NCBI GenBank assembly: GCA_964555645.1
Contig: CAZKTA010000004.1
Span: 1-64,000, forward strand
DNA: 64,000 nt
Source of the DNA: DTLC01 sp964555645
Lineage (GTDB): Bacteria; Verrucomicrobiota; Verrucomicrobiia; Limisphaerales; DTLC01
Direction of reading: 5' to 3'
Part shown: positions 1-9,196 of the stretch, in pieces
Layout of the letters: each line of letters begins with the position of its first letter
Position numbering within the stretch: the first letter of the stretch is position 1
Notes under the pieces: generated by a model
Databases searched by the model: none
Seen by the model: the letters and a program-made list of their open reading frames with translations, nothing else
What the model was told of the DNA's origin: nothing
Position numbers and translations under genes: made by a program

Positions 1-340
<340 letters not shown>

Positions 341-607
341 GTTATTTTGGCACGTCAAACCGTTGAACCGTTAAGCGGTTGGATCGGGTGACCGATTTAA
401 CAAATCACGATTCAACGGAGCACGTGTCTGAGGCAGCGATTTCAGCTCGCAAACTGTACTGCCCGTGGGCTGTGTGTAGTTGTCAGGGAACGAGCCGGGC
501 TGGTCGTTGAACCGTAAAATTGGTTGAACCGGCACTGCCACATGGAAAAGCCGGTTTAGTGGTCTGAGGAGGTGCGGTTTAACGATTCAACGGTTTAGCG
601 AATTTTT
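341..607 (+). other. 23S-5S spacer with GTTGAACC/ATTCAACG repeats
   Basis: The spacer is about 267 bases, long for a 23S-5S interval. It holds no tRNA that I can see. It is dotted with short related words in both orientations: GTTGAACCG (362, 507), GGTTGAACCGG (about 522) and CGATTCAACGG (408, 583). The same vocabulary recurs at 48750-48815, far from any rRNA. The function is unknown; mutational spread of short repeats or rRNA processing stems are both possible. Confidence 0.6.
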
Positions 608-724
608 GCTTGGTGGCAATGCCGCGGTGGAACGACCCGATCCCATTCCGAACTCGGCCGTCAAACACCGCAGGGCCGATGGTAGTGCATGTATAGCTTG
701 CGCGAGAGTAGGTCGCTGCCAAGC
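608..724 (+). rRNA. rrf: 5S ribosomal RNA
   Basis: A 117-base RNA whose ends pair as the 5S terminal helix: GCTTGGTGGC (608-617) with GCTGCCAAGC (715-724). The internal CCCGATCCCATTCCGAACTC segment (637-656) is a 5S hallmark. It closes the rRNA operon whose 23S lies just upstream. Confidence 0.93.
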
Positions 725-879
725 ATTTTGAAGTTCCAGCGGCTGCGCCCAAAAAACTTCCGAGCCGGAAGTTTCAGTGAAACATGCCTGCGCGTTTTCT
801 TTCGTACTGATGTTTTTTTCTGGCCGGTGCCATGCGTGAGCCCTTGTACAGGTGGCTTGTTTGAAGTAAGCTTTACCCG

Positions 880-1923
880 ATGCAGAAAAGATTGTGTAGC
901 GTTGTGGTCTTGTTTTTGTGCGGGATTGGCCTGCTTGGTGCCGATGTTATTGAACTAAAAGGGGCGGCTTCTGTCACAGGTACAGTCGTCGTCGAGAAAC
1001 CCGATCATGTTTTTGTTGACATCGGCTACACGGTGCTTGCTGTGCCGCGAAACGAAATTGTCAATATAATCAAATCCGAACAGTTGCGACAGGCACCTAC
1101 AGCCACTGCTGGCAAACAACGCGCACAAAAGCAGAGTGTCAAATCTGCTCAGTCGAGGTCCACCACTACGTTTGCCATTGGTACTGGGACAAACGCGCTG
1201 GACCGGACGACCAACGATTTTTATCGTACTGCAACAGTCCGGGCGCGCACAGAACGGTCCGTACGTGAGCTTGTAAACCAGTTGGGCGAGGCGGTTGTGC
1301 AGGTGCGGACACCGGGCGGTCAAGGTTCAGGATTTTTCATCAATGAAGACGGGTACTTGATTACCAACTTCCATGTGATTGAGGGCGAGACACAGATATC
1401 GGTTGAGGTTTACCATCAACGCGCCGGCCAATTCGAACGGAGGCTTTACAAACAGGTGCGCATTGTTGCGTTGAACAAGTTCGATGACCTTGCGCTGTTG
1501 AAGATCGAAGACAAGGATGCACCGAAATTTGTCAGTGTGCCAATTGGCGACTCCGACAGTCTTGCTGTTGGTGAGCGCGTGTTTGCGGTTGGTAGCCCGC
1601 TTGGTCTTGAACGCACCGTTACAGAGGGCATCATCAGCACCAAAACACGTCAACTGCAGGGCAAGCTTTATCTTCAAACCACAGCACAAATCAACCCTGG
1701 CAACAGCGGCGGGCCGTTGTTCAACCTTGCAGGCGAAGTTGTCGGCGTCACGAACATGAAGGCTGCTTACGGCGAAGGACTCGGCTTTGCGGTGCCGGCT
1801 ACTGTGGTCAAGTTCTTTCTAAATAACCGTGACGCTTACGCCTATGCAAACGACAACCCGAGCAATCCGTACAAATACCTTGACCCACCAAGCAAAATGC
1901 GCATGGACACTCAAGAAAATTAG
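880..1923 (+). CDS. secreted trypsin-like serine protease (HtrA/S1C type, no PDZ)
   Basis: 347 residues beginning with a hydrophobic signal peptide (residues 1-21, ending near LLGA). Residues about 22-65 form a small beta-rich segment, and a Thr/Gln-rich linker follows to about 125. The protease domain spans about 128-315. The catalytic triad is readable: His165 in TNFHVIEG, Asp203 in KFDDLALLKIE and Ser276 in the GNSGGP motif. Unlike DegP/HtrA there is no PDZ domain after the protease; the chain ends about 30 residues later. It most likely cleaves or monitors proteins in the periplasm or at the cell surface. It is the first gene after the rRNA operon on the same strand, 155 bases past 5S. 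I see no strong ribosome-binding site. Confidence 0.9.
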   Translation: MQKRLCSVVVLFLCGIGLLGADVIELKGAASVTGTVVVEKPDHVFVDIGYTVLAVPRNEIVNIIKSEQLRQAPTATAGKQRAQKQSVKSAQSRSTTTFAIGTGTNALDRTTNDFYRTATVRARTERSVRELVNQLGEAVVQVRTPGGQGSGFFINEDGYLITNFHVIEGETQISVEVYHQRAGQFERRLYKQVRIVALNKFDDLALLKIEDKDAPKFVSVPIGDSDSLAVGERVFAVGSPLGLERTVTEGIISTKTRQLQGKLYLQTTAQINPGNSGGPLFNLAGEVVGVTNMKAAYGEGLGFAVPATVVKFFLNNRDAYAYANDNPSNPYKYLDPPSKMRMDTQEN

Positions 1924-1992
1924 GTCAACGAAAAATTTTCGCATTGCATTGCACCGGCACAAATTCAATTAACCGAATACAATCGCACCAAA

Positions 1993-3984
1993 ATGAACAC
2001 GCACATAAACAAGAACGTGACCCGGGTACTTCGGGTTGTCGGGTGCTGTTTGTCTGCAGTATGGGTTGGGTTTACGGCCGTTGCTGCTCCTGTACCCGCC
2101 CCGGAAAAATTGTTGCCAGACGATACGCTGCTGGTGGTTACAATACCTGACATGGCTGCGTTCAATGCTGCAGTCCAGCAATCGTCGGGCTACCGGTTTT
2201 GGAACGATACAGCCATGCGCCCGTTTAGGGAGAAATTCATGGAGAAGCTGCGTGAGCAACTCGTAGATCCGCTCGAACGGGAGCTTGGTGTGAAGTTTGC
2301 CGATTACACCAACCTCATCCAGGGCCAGCTCACTTTTGCAATCACGCAAAACGGCTGGCAGGGTCGCGGCGAGAAGCGGCCTGCATTGTTACTACTTGGC
2401 GACGCAAAGGATAAAAGTGACCGGCTCAAGAGAAATATTAACGATGTGCGCAAGAAATGGACGGACGCAGGCAAACCGGTCAAGACCGAGAAAATCCGTG
2501 ACGTCGAGTTTACGGTTTTACTGCTTGGAGCAGATGACATGCCGAAGAGCCTGAAAAACTTTCTCGGTCCCGAACCGCGCTTTCAGAATTTAGAAGATAA
2601 ATCCGAAACGGCACCGGACGAGAAACAACTCGGTCCCAAAAAAGAAAAGCCAAAGAACCCGCTTTATGTTGGACAAACAGGGTCGCTGCTTATAGTTGGA
2701 AGTGCGCCCCGTGCCATCGAACGCGTGCTGATAAGTTTGGGCGGCGGTCAAGCCCCCACGCTTGCCGATCAAGCTGTGTTTCGGGCGAACCAGCTTGCCG
2801 TTTTCCGTGACGCGCACATGTACTGTTGGGGCAACGTTAAGTCGCTCGTTGACATACTGTTAAAAGACATCAAGGCCGATGCAGCCGCAGAAGATGAAGG
2901 CGAAGACTCCGAGCAAATGCTGGGTGGGTTTGATCCTGCCGGGGCAATTTCAGCGGTTGGCCTTACTGGATTGCGCGCGGCCAGTTTTAGCATGCGCGAG
3001 TCAACCGAAGGCTTGCTGATGCAGTTTTACCTCGATGTGCCCGAGGCAAACCGCACCGGTATATTCAAGATTTTGGCGGGTGTGCCCAAGGATTGTATGC
3101 CGCCTGCGTTTGTGCCGGCCGATGTGTTGAAGTTTTCGCGATGGCGAATTGACGCGCAGAAGGCCTGGGCAACACTCGAACAAATGCTTGGTGAATTCAT
3201 GCCTTTTGGCGTGCTTAACTTCATTCTTGATTCAGCCAGTGCAACAGCAAAAGAAACCGATCCAGACTTCGATTTGAAGAAATCCGTTATTGGCAATCTA
3301 GGTGACGACTTCGTTTCGTTCCAGAAAGCGCCGCGCTCGATAGATTCGGCTGGACTGCGTGAGGCGCAATCGCTCGTACTGATCGGGTCGCCCAAGACGG
3401 ATCAGTTTATCGGCGGGTTAAAGACATTGTTCGGCGCAGTGGCACAGGCGAGTGGTGGTATTAACGAGCGTGAGTTCCTCGGCAAAAAGATCTATTCTTT
3501 TCAGGTGCCTTTTCTGCCTGGTGTCGAGCCGTCAAAGAGTGGGGCGCGCAAGCTGAGTTTTGCCGCAAGCGCAGGGTACGTTGCATTTTCGACCGACCCG
3601 GCTGTTTTGGAGGAGTTCCTGCGAGGTGAGAGCAAAGGCAGGACACTTCGCGAAACAACAGGGCTGACGGATGCTGCGCAAAAAGTCATCGGCCCCGGCA
3701 CTACAATGTTCGAGTACGAAAACCAGGCTGAGCAAATGCGGCTGTTGTTTGCAATGCTTAAGGAACAAACAAATTCGACACCGGCTGCATTGTCAGGCAG
3801 CCCGTTTTCAGGAGCCCAATTAAACATGTTCAGGCAATGGATGGATTTTTCGCTGTTGCCGCAGTACGAGAAGGTGGCCAAGTATTTTCATTTCTCAGTT
3901 TCAGCACTCAACACGTCTGTTGACGGTATTTTGCTCAAAGTTTTTTCACCGATGCCGCCTCAGCTCAAAAAGGCTGCCGACTAA
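1993..3984 (+). CDS. large secreted protein of unknown function (DUF3352-like)
   Basis: 663 residues with an N-terminal signal peptide (about 1-32, ending VAAP). The opening after it (PDDTLLVVTIPDMAAF) and the general alternation of short strands and helices resemble secreted DUF3352-type proteins common in Verrucomicrobiota and Planctomycetota. That assignment comes from pattern memory and is tentative. A charged low-complexity patch (DEKQLGPKKEKPKNP) sits near residue 210 and an acidic one (AAAEDEGEDSEQ) near 300. No catalytic motif was recognised. It lies 69 bases after the protease gene on the same strand, so the two may be co-transcribed. Confidence 0.75.
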   Translation: MNTHINKNVTRVLRVVGCCLSAVWVGFTAVAAPVPAPEKLLPDDTLLVVTIPDMAAFNAAVQQSSGYRFWNDTAMRPFREKFMEKLREQLVDPLERELGVKFADYTNLIQGQLTFAITQNGWQGRGEKRPALLLLGDAKDKSDRLKRNINDVRKKWTDAGKPVKTEKIRDVEFTVLLLGADDMPKSLKNFLGPEPRFQNLEDKSETAPDEKQLGPKKEKPKNPLYVGQTGSLLIVGSAPRAIERVLISLGGGQAPTLADQAVFRANQLAVFRDAHMYCWGNVKSLVDILLKDIKADAAAEDEGEDSEQMLGGFDPAGAISAVGLTGLRAASFSMRESTEGLLMQFYLDVPEANRTGIFKILAGVPKDCMPPAFVPADVLKFSRWRIDAQKAWATLEQMLGEFMPFGVLNFILDSASATAKETDPDFDLKKSVIGNLGDDFVSFQKAPRSIDSAGLREAQSLVLIGSPKTDQFIGGLKTLFGAVAQASGGINEREFLGKKIYSFQVPFLPGVEPSKSGARKLSFAASAGYVAFSTDPAVLEEFLRGESKGRTLRETTGLTDAAQKVIGPGTTMFEYENQAEQMRLLFAMLKEQTNSTPAALSGSPFSGAQLNMFRQWMDFSLLPQYEKVAKYFHFSVSALNTSVDGILLKVFSPMPPQLKKAAD

Positions 3985-4032
3985 GTTGCACGTGCCGCAC
4001 TGAATCTGAATTAAGTTTTTCTCTTCGGGCAC

Positions 4033-5247
4033 ATGGACCGTGGCAGACTCGCTTTCTACAGCAAAGAACATGCGTTGAGGACGCTAACCGGATTTTTCGG
4101 TCTGTTGAGCGTATTTGTGTTGGTTGCTTGTCTTGCACGCGGTGCCTTTGCAGCAGGGCCAACGTCCGTACCGGTCCAAGCAACATCGCAACAAACCACA
4201 AGCTCAAGCGAGGCTTGGACATTTGTGAGTTTCCCAGATTTTCTCAACTTTGACGTGCCGAACCCGTGGCCAGAATGGGAACCGGCAATTGAATGGTTTT
4301 TTAATCAGGTGAAAACCGAGCAGCCGGACTTTGTGCTAATGGCAGGCGATCTTGTCAACGGGCATTGGTGGGACGGCCCCAAATGTATCGAGCACATGGC
4401 AGCGGTCTATTACGGTGGCTGGATACGGCGCGTGCAAACGCACGGGCTGAAGTATTACGTTGCTGTTGGCGACCATGAACTGGGGGATGACCCGTGGCCT
4501 GCAGAAAAAGTCGCGCTTGTGCCTCATTTCGAGAGAGCGTTTGCACGTCATCTTGCCATGCCTGATAATGGGCCGCCATCTAAGAAAAGTTTGGCTTATT
4601 ATGTTTTGCACAAAGACACACTCATTGTGACTGTGGCCACATTTGAGGTCGTCGACGGTAAAATGCGTGTAGCTGTGTTAGGCGATCAGCTTGAGTGGCT
4701 CCGCCACGTGTTCAAATCAAATGCGAATGCGCGTCACATCATTGTGCAAGGGCACGTGCCCGTGATCCCGCCCGCAAAAAGGCGGTCGTCAAGCGGCTTG
4801 GTACTTGAAGGGGGTACAAAGAGTGCATTCTGGCAAATATTGAAGGAAGCCAATGTAGACCTTTACCTGTGCGGTGAACATCACGCTGTCAATGTAGCCG
4901 AGGCCGACGGCGTCTGGCAGATTGTTCACGGTTCATCCTGGGGTCGCGAGGTTGTTGACACGCAGGATTATCTTATTTGCCGGGTTACACCTGAGGGCTT
5001 AGAACTGAAGTTGAAAAGTTTTCCGCTTGAATCCAAGGGCGAATACATGTGGAACCTGCACAAAGATCGCGGGCCAAGGGAGATTGTCCAGGTGCCGACA
5101 CATGCAAAAAGCACCGGCCCGCGTGTAATCGGCACGCTCACGATTCGTAAGACGCCGTCAGGTAAACAGTTTACTCACCGGACTGGTGTGTTTGCAGAGC
5201 CAACACAAGCAGGTAACACGCCGTTGCCGGCCCAGCCGGCCAACTGA
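4033..5247 (+). CDS. secreted calcineurin-like metallophosphoesterase, degenerate motifs
   Basis: 404 residues. A hydrophobic segment at about 17-41 looks like a signal peptide or anchor. The order of motifs matches the calcineurin-like phosphoesterase fold: FVSFPDF at 64-70, GDLVN at 105-109, GDHE at 146-149, GHVP at 240-243 and GEHH at 281-284. Several depart from the family consensus: the first DxH lacks its histidine, GNHE reads GDHE, and GHxH reads GEHH. The metal site could therefore differ from the classic one, or catalysis could be lost. It lies 48 bases after the DUF3352-like gene. A later start near codon 15 would still keep the signal segment. Confidence 0.75.
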   Translation: MDRGRLAFYSKEHALRTLTGFFGLLSVFVLVACLARGAFAAGPTSVPVQATSQQTTSSSEAWTFVSFPDFLNFDVPNPWPEWEPAIEWFFNQVKTEQPDFVLMAGDLVNGHWWDGPKCIEHMAAVYYGGWIRRVQTHGLKYYVAVGDHELGDDPWPAEKVALVPHFERAFARHLAMPDNGPPSKKSLAYYVLHKDTLIVTVATFEVVDGKMRVAVLGDQLEWLRHVFKSNANARHIIVQGHVPVIPPAKRRSSSGLVLEGGTKSAFWQILKEANVDLYLCGEHHAVNVAEADGVWQIVHGSSWGREVVDTQDYLICRVTPEGLELKLKSFPLESKGEYMWNLHKDRGPREIVQVPTHAKSTGPRVIGTLTIRKTPSGKQFTHRTGVFAEPTQAGNTPLPAQPAN

Positions 5248-5338
5248 CAGGTCTGCCTTGATTCAAAAGAACCGAATTCAAATTGGTAGCAGTGCCTATC
5301 AATTGGCCGGAGGCATCAAGCTGAGTTGATTTATAGGC

Positions 5339-6913
5339 CTACCGCACAACACATTTTTTTGTGGTTTTCCGGCCATTGGCTAGGTATCGGTTAACTGCGT
5401 TCAGGTAAGCGCGCGCACTGGCTTCAATTATGTCCGTACTTGTGCCTTTACCGGTAATAACAGTGCCGTCGCCGAAATCAACCTTGACGGTTACCTCGCC
5501 CAGTGCGTCTTTGCCGGCTGACACAGCGCGCAGCGAGTAGTCAAGGAGCCGCCCCTGCGTGCGTGTGAGCCTATCAATTGCTCTTAGGGTTGCATCAACT
5601 GGGCCGTCTCCGATACCTGCATCCTGCAAAACCACGGGTTTTTGCTTGCCAGTACCAATCTTCCGCAGCCGCACGGTTGCAGTGGGCACGGTGTTGCTGC
5701 CGCTGGTTACACTCAGGTAATCCAGTGCCCATGTCTCATGCACCTCGGTCAACAGGTCCTCAACGAGTGCGGTCAGGTCGTCGTCGTAAACGAATTTCTT
5801 TTTGTCGCCGATCGCCTTAAACCGCGAGAAGATCGCGTTTACGTCTGATTCGCTCATGCGGAACCCGAGCTGGCGCAACCGTGCCGCAACCGCAGCGCGG
5901 CCGCTGTGTTTTGTAAGCGGCAATTCTGTTTGCCCCCAACCAATCTCCTCAGGGTTCATGATTTCGTATGTTTCGCGCTTCTTCAAAATACCGTCCTGAT
6001 GGATACCGGCTGAGTGCGCAAAAGCATTTTCGCCGACAATTGCCTTGTTTCGTTGCACCGGCAACCCACTCATTCGCGCTACGAGCCGTGATGTACGCAC
6101 GATCTCGCGGGTGTTAACACCGCAGCTTAGCTTGCCAAAAAAGTCACTGCGCGTTTTGAGTGCCATGACAATTTCCTCCATGGCTGCATTTCCTGCGCGC
6201 TCGCCTATACCGTTGACGGTGCATTCGACCTGGCGTGCGCCTGCACGTACTGCGGCGAGCGAATTAGCCACTGCAAGCCCCAGGTCATTGTGACAATGCA
6301 CACTAATTATTGCTTTGCCTGTGCTGAACTCAGGCACGGCATCGTACAAGTATTTGATCAGTTCGCCGAATTGTTCTGGCACAGCCCAGCCAACTGTGTC
6401 AGGGATGTTTACCGTTGTTGCCCCTTCGGCTACCACCGCCTTGCACACCTGCACAAGAAAGTCCGGTTCAGTTCGCGAGGCGTCCTCGGGCGAAAACTCA
6501 ACATCTGCTGTGTAGGTCTTCGCACGCCGGACGCCCTCAACCGCAAGGCGCAAAATTTCGCTGCGGGCTTTTCTTAGCTTAAACTCGCGATGGATCTTTG
6601 AGGTGGCAAGAAACACATGGATTCGTGCCCGTTTCCCTGCAGGTTTAAGCGCTGCGCCTGCTGCCTCTATGTCAGCGGGTACGCACCGTGCCAGGCCGCA
6701 AATGACCGGCCCTTTGATCTCGCGCGCGATTGTGTTGACTGCCTCAAAGTCGCCCTTGCTGATCACAGGAAACCCGGCTTCGATCACGTCAACACGCAGC
6801 CGGGCGAGTTGTCGTGCCACCTCGAGTTTCTCGCGCAGGTTCATGGATGCACCCGGGCACTGTTCGCCGTCTCGGAGCGTTGTGTCGAATATTACGATTC
6901 GATCCGTTTTCAT
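5339..6913 (-). CDS. leuA: 2-isopropylmalate synthase
   Basis: 524 residues. The enzyme condenses acetyl-CoA with 2-oxoisovalerate, the committed step to leucine. The N-terminal TIM barrel opens with the DTTLRDGEQ motif (10-18). The divalent-metal site is visible as HCHND (His206, His208) and NGIGERAGN (to Asn242). The C-terminal third (about 395-515) is the LeuA allosteric domain that binds leucine in this family. The gene is preceded on the minus strand by a promoter, a leucine-rich leader peptide and an intrinsic terminator with a competing arm (7003-7177), so attenuation by leucine supply is strongly suggested. No leuBCD follows: the next gene downstream is convergent. The last residues (GRKTTKKCVVR) are a basic tail. 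Confidence 0.96.
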   Translation of the reverse strand: MKTDRIVIFDTTLRDGEQCPGASMNLREKLEVARQLARLRVDVIEAGFPVISKGDFEAVNTIAREIKGPVICGLARCVPADIEAAGAALKPAGKRARIHVFLATSKIHREFKLRKARSEILRLAVEGVRRAKTYTADVEFSPEDASRTEPDFLVQVCKAVVAEGATTVNIPDTVGWAVPEQFGELIKYLYDAVPEFSTGKAIISVHCHNDLGLAVANSLAAVRAGARQVECTVNGIGERAGNAAMEEIVMALKTRSDFFGKLSCGVNTREIVRTSRLVARMSGLPVQRNKAIVGENAFAHSAGIHQDGILKKRETYEIMNPEEIGWGQTELPLTKHSGRAAVAARLRQLGFRMSESDVNAIFSRFKAIGDKKKFVYDDDLTALVEDLLTEVHETWALDYLSVTSGSNTVPTATVRLRKIGTGKQKPVVLQDAGIGDGPVDATLRAIDRLTRTQGRLLDYSLRAVSAGKDALGEVTVKVDFGDGTVITGKGTSTDIIEASARAYLNAVNRYLANGRKTTKKCVVR

Positions 6914-7002
6914 TTGGTTTTTACTGGCTTTGGCTTTTTAGCTTTTACGTATTTTGCATGTGTTACTTTTCGAAAGCCCACACAATGCGAAATTTGTTTT
7001 GT

Positions 7003-7043
7003 AAAACAAAAGCCCCACTGCCGAACCTGCGGCAGTGGGGTTC
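7003..7043 (-). terminator. leuA attenuator: intrinsic terminator
   Basis: On the minus strand an 11-bp perfect GC-rich stem (7030-7040 with 7013-7023, loop 7024-7029) is followed by the T-rich run CTTTTGTTTT (7012-7003). It lies between the leucine-rich leader peptide stop (7066) and the leuA start (6913). Its 5' arm with flanking bases, GAACCCCACTGCCGC (7043-7029), can alternatively pair with the end of the leader ORF (7083-7068, GCGGCAGGCGGGGTTT) with a one-base bulge. That is the arrangement expected of a terminator/antiterminator switch. Confidence 0.9.
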
Positions 7044-7065
7044 AAAAATGCTTTTTGCCAGCAAA

Positions 7066-7137
7066 CTAAACCCCGCCTGCCGCACTGCACAACAGCAGCA
7101 CGCCGCACAGCAGCAGGTTTAGTCCCAGCAATTGCAT
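7066..7137 (-). CDS. leuL: leuA leader peptide, 9 leucines in 23 residues
   Basis: A 23-codon ORF, ATG at 7137 and TAG ending at 7066, beginning MQLLGLNLLLCGVLLL. Nine of the residues are leucine, in runs at 3-4, 8-10 and 14-16, using TTG, CTG and CTA codons. It sits directly between a promoter-like pair (7150-7177) and the terminator at 7003-7043. In established leu attenuation, ribosomes stalling at leucine codons leave the downstream arm free to form an antiterminator. Here that arm (7068-7083) starts about three codons after the last leucine run, so a stalled ribosome would leave most of it exposed, while a ribosome at the stop would cover it. The gene name is used by analogy with enterobacteria. 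Confidence 0.85.
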   Translation of the reverse strand: MQLLGLNLLLCGVLLLCSAAGGV

Positions 7138-7149
7138 GACTGCACATTT

Positions 7150-7177
7150 AATACATCCTGTGTAACGTGGGTGTCAA
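7150..7177 (-). promoter_or_regulatory. probable sigma-70-type promoter of the leu leader
   Basis: Reading the minus strand, TTGACA (7177-7172) is followed after 16 bases by TGTATT (7155-7150), a four-of-six match to TATAAT. Transcription would start about 12 bases before the leader peptide ATG (7137). The perfect -35 box and its position directly in front of the leader peptide support it. Confidence 0.65.
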
Positions 7178-7276
7178 ATATAAAAACTCTAGTTTTTTGA
7201 GCTTGCGCTTTGTGGGCTTTACCAGAGTGACTCAGAGCGCCTAGGCAAACGCGCACTGGCACGGGCAACTACAGGG

Positions 7277-7879
7277 CTACATCTTTTGTCTTTTTCGTTC
7301 GAACCGTTGTTTTGCAGGGTTCCATTTCACATTAACTTCCAGTGCCGAGTGTAACAGCGGCTTGAGCAGATGCAGTGCAGTTGCAAGTTCGTCGTGCTTT
7401 GCAAATTCGACTCGTAGTTGCTCGCCGAACCGAATCGCAAAATCAATTCGACCTGCCTGGCTTTGGCTGAATGACCAAAAGGAGGCGGGGTGCACGCTGG
7501 CACTTCGTATCTCGGACACGTGCAGCTTGAAGTTGTGCGGGCTAGACTGGAGCAACTCGTATGGGTCTAACTTGGTTATTTCGGTTTCTTTTTCAGTGTC
7601 TTTTCGGCCGTATAGCAGGTTTTTAATTTGCCGTTGCAGCCAGCCAATAGCCACGATAATACCCCCGAGCGGCCCTAGCAGATGCAGAACGCCCGAAATC
7701 AAAGGTGAACTGCCAACCTCGTTTCTGATGAAGATCAGTTCCGAGGCACCAACGAAAACAATATATGTGCCTGTCAACCTGATCGGCTCGCTTATACTGA
7801 CCTCAAATGCGCCGAAATCAGCATAGGCTGACAGTTCCAGCTGCGTTTCATCCTGAGTGCTGTTTGTCGGCTGTGACAT
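7277..7879 (-). CDS. hypothetical membrane-associated protein
   Basis: 200 residues, not recognised. A hydrophobic stretch at about 58-82 (GVLHLLGPLGGIIVAIGWL) is probably a membrane segment. The C-terminal half (about 105-195) is a soluble region that looks like a small beta-rich domain (ASFWSFSQSQAGRIDFAIRF, then an LLKPLL helix), perhaps a PH-like fold, but this is only an impression. It starts 100 bases downstream of lysC on the same strand, with a stem-loop between them, so it may be a separate unit. Confidence 0.6.
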   Translation of the reverse strand: MSQPTNSTQDETQLELSAYADFGAFEVSISEPIRLTGTYIVFVGASELIFIRNEVGSSPLISGVLHLLGPLGGIIVAIGWLQRQIKNLLYGRKDTEKETEITKLDPYELLQSSPHNFKLHVSEIRSASVHPASFWSFSQSQAGRIDFAIRFGEQLRVEFAKHDELATALHLLKPLLHSALEVNVKWNPAKQRFERKRQKM

Positions 7880-7928
7880 TGGTTTTTCTCACCCGCCGAC
7901 CGCTACGACAAAATTTCTTTTACACTCT

Positions 7929-7956
7929 CGCAGCATCACAAATTACAGATGCTGCG
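7929..7956 (-). terminator. stem-loop after lysC
   Basis: A perfect 9-bp stem, CGCAGCATC (7929-7937) with GATGCTGCG (7948-7956), and a 10-base loop lie 22 bases past the lysC stop. No clean T-run follows on the minus strand, so it may terminate weakly or protect the 3' end of the mRNA. Confidence 0.4.
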
Positions 7957-7978
7957 CAAATATTTCAGCACCGGAGTT

Positions 7979-9196
7979 TCAGCCGATAAATGCTCCATGT
8001 ACCTCGCGTGCGGCCTGTTCGGCTTTGGCGGCGTCTATCACAACCGATATTTTGATCTCACTTGTCGAGATCATGTCAATGTTCACCCCGATCTTCGCCA
8101 GCGCCTCGAACATTTTAGCTGCTACACCGGAGTGACTTTTCATGCCCACCCCAACAATCGAGAGCTTACCGATATTTTCCGTTGCTATCACCTCGGTAAA
8201 CCCAAGGTCGGTTTTGAGTGTGTCGATCACCTTCTTTGCCTTTGCCAGGTCAGCTTTCTCGATTGTGAACGAAATGTCGGTAGTTGGCGGTGTGCTACCG
8301 TGACTGACATTTTGTACGATCATGTCAACGTTGATGGCCGCGTCAGCCAGCGCCTTGAAAATGCGCGCAGCGACGCCTGGTCTGTCGGGCACACCGACAA
8401 TTGTTACTTTTGCTTGGTTCCGGTCGAGCGCAACGCCGCGCACGACAACTGCTTCCATGCTTTTGGTTTCTTCTTTCACGACTGTTCCTGGGTTATCGTT
8501 GAAACTCGAACGCACTTCAAATACAACTCCAAATTTTTTGGCAAATTCGACCGAGCGCGACTGCATTACTTTTGCGCCCAAGCTGGCCAGCTCAAGCATT
8601 TCATCGTACGAAATTTCATCAAGCTTTTTCGCGCTGGGCACAATGCGTGGGTCGGCCGTGTAAACGCCATCAACATCGGTGTAAATCTGGCATAGATCGG
8701 CCTTCAAGGCGGTAGCCAGTGCAATAGCTGTCAGGTCAGAACCGCCCCGACCAAGTGTTGTAACATCGCCTTCGGGTGTTTCGCCTTGGAACCCGGCAAC
8801 AATGACAACGTTGCCTGTGTCCAGCAGTTCATGAACCTTCCTAGGTGTGATATTGCGAATTTTTGCCTTTGTGTGTACGCCGTCGGTGACAATACCAGCT
8901 TGTGCACCTGTAAGTGCGACTGCTGGTACACCGATGGCCTGCAGTGCGATTGCGGTGAGCGCGATTGCCTGTTGTTCGCCCGTGGCAAGCAACAGGTCTA
9001 ACTCGCGTTCGCTTGGCAGAGGCGTGATTTCCTTAGCCAGCTTGATTAGGCTGTCGGTCACGCCGCTCATGGCTGACACGACAACCACAAGTTTATCTCC
9101 GCGCTTGTGATACTCAGCAACACGCGCCGCTACATTTTTGATCCGTTCAATGTTGCCGACGGATGTACCACCATATTTTTGGACAATCAAAGCCAT
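7979..9196 (-). CDS. lysC: aspartate kinase
   Basis: 405 residues. It phosphorylates L-aspartate, the first step of the aspartate family (lysine, threonine, methionine, diaminopimelate). The N-terminal amino-acid-kinase domain opens with the substrate motif QKYGGTSVG (residues 6-14) and carries a GRGGSDLTA nucleotide/substrate loop near 150. Two tandem ACT regulatory domains follow (about 262-335 and 345-405; both contain an SxxGVAA-type helix start), which in this family bind lysine and/or threonine. It lies 250 bases downstream of hom on the same strand. I searched this 250-base leader by eye for a lysine riboswitch core and did not find one. Confidence 0.95.
   Translation of the reverse strand: MALIVQKYGGTSVGNIERIKNVAARVAEYHKRGDKLVVVVSAMSGVTDSLIKLAKEITPLPSERELDLLLATGEQQAIALTAIALQAIGVPAVALTGAQAGIVTDGVHTKAKIRNITPRKVHELLDTGNVVIVAGFQGETPEGDVTTLGRGGSDLTAIALATALKADLCQIYTDVDGVYTADPRIVPSAKKLDEISYDEMLELASLGAKVMQSRSVEFAKKFGVVFEVRSSFNDNPGTVVKEETKSMEAVVVRGVALDRNQAKVTIVGVPDRPGVAARIFKALADAAINVDMIVQNVSHGSTPPTTDISFTIEKADLAKAKKVIDTLKTDLGFTEVIATENIGKLSIVGVGMKSHSGVAAKMFEALAKIGVNIDMISTSEIKISVVIDAAKAEQAAREVHGAFIG

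Noticed and set aside
754..774. rRNA operon terminator
   Set aside because: AAACTTCC/GGAAGTTT forms a stem but no T-run follows on the plus strand; the T-run appears only on the minus strand, where no gene ends.
689..958. ORF spanning the 5S end and the protease start
   Set aside because: It begins inside the 5S gene and overlaps the protease gene in another frame.
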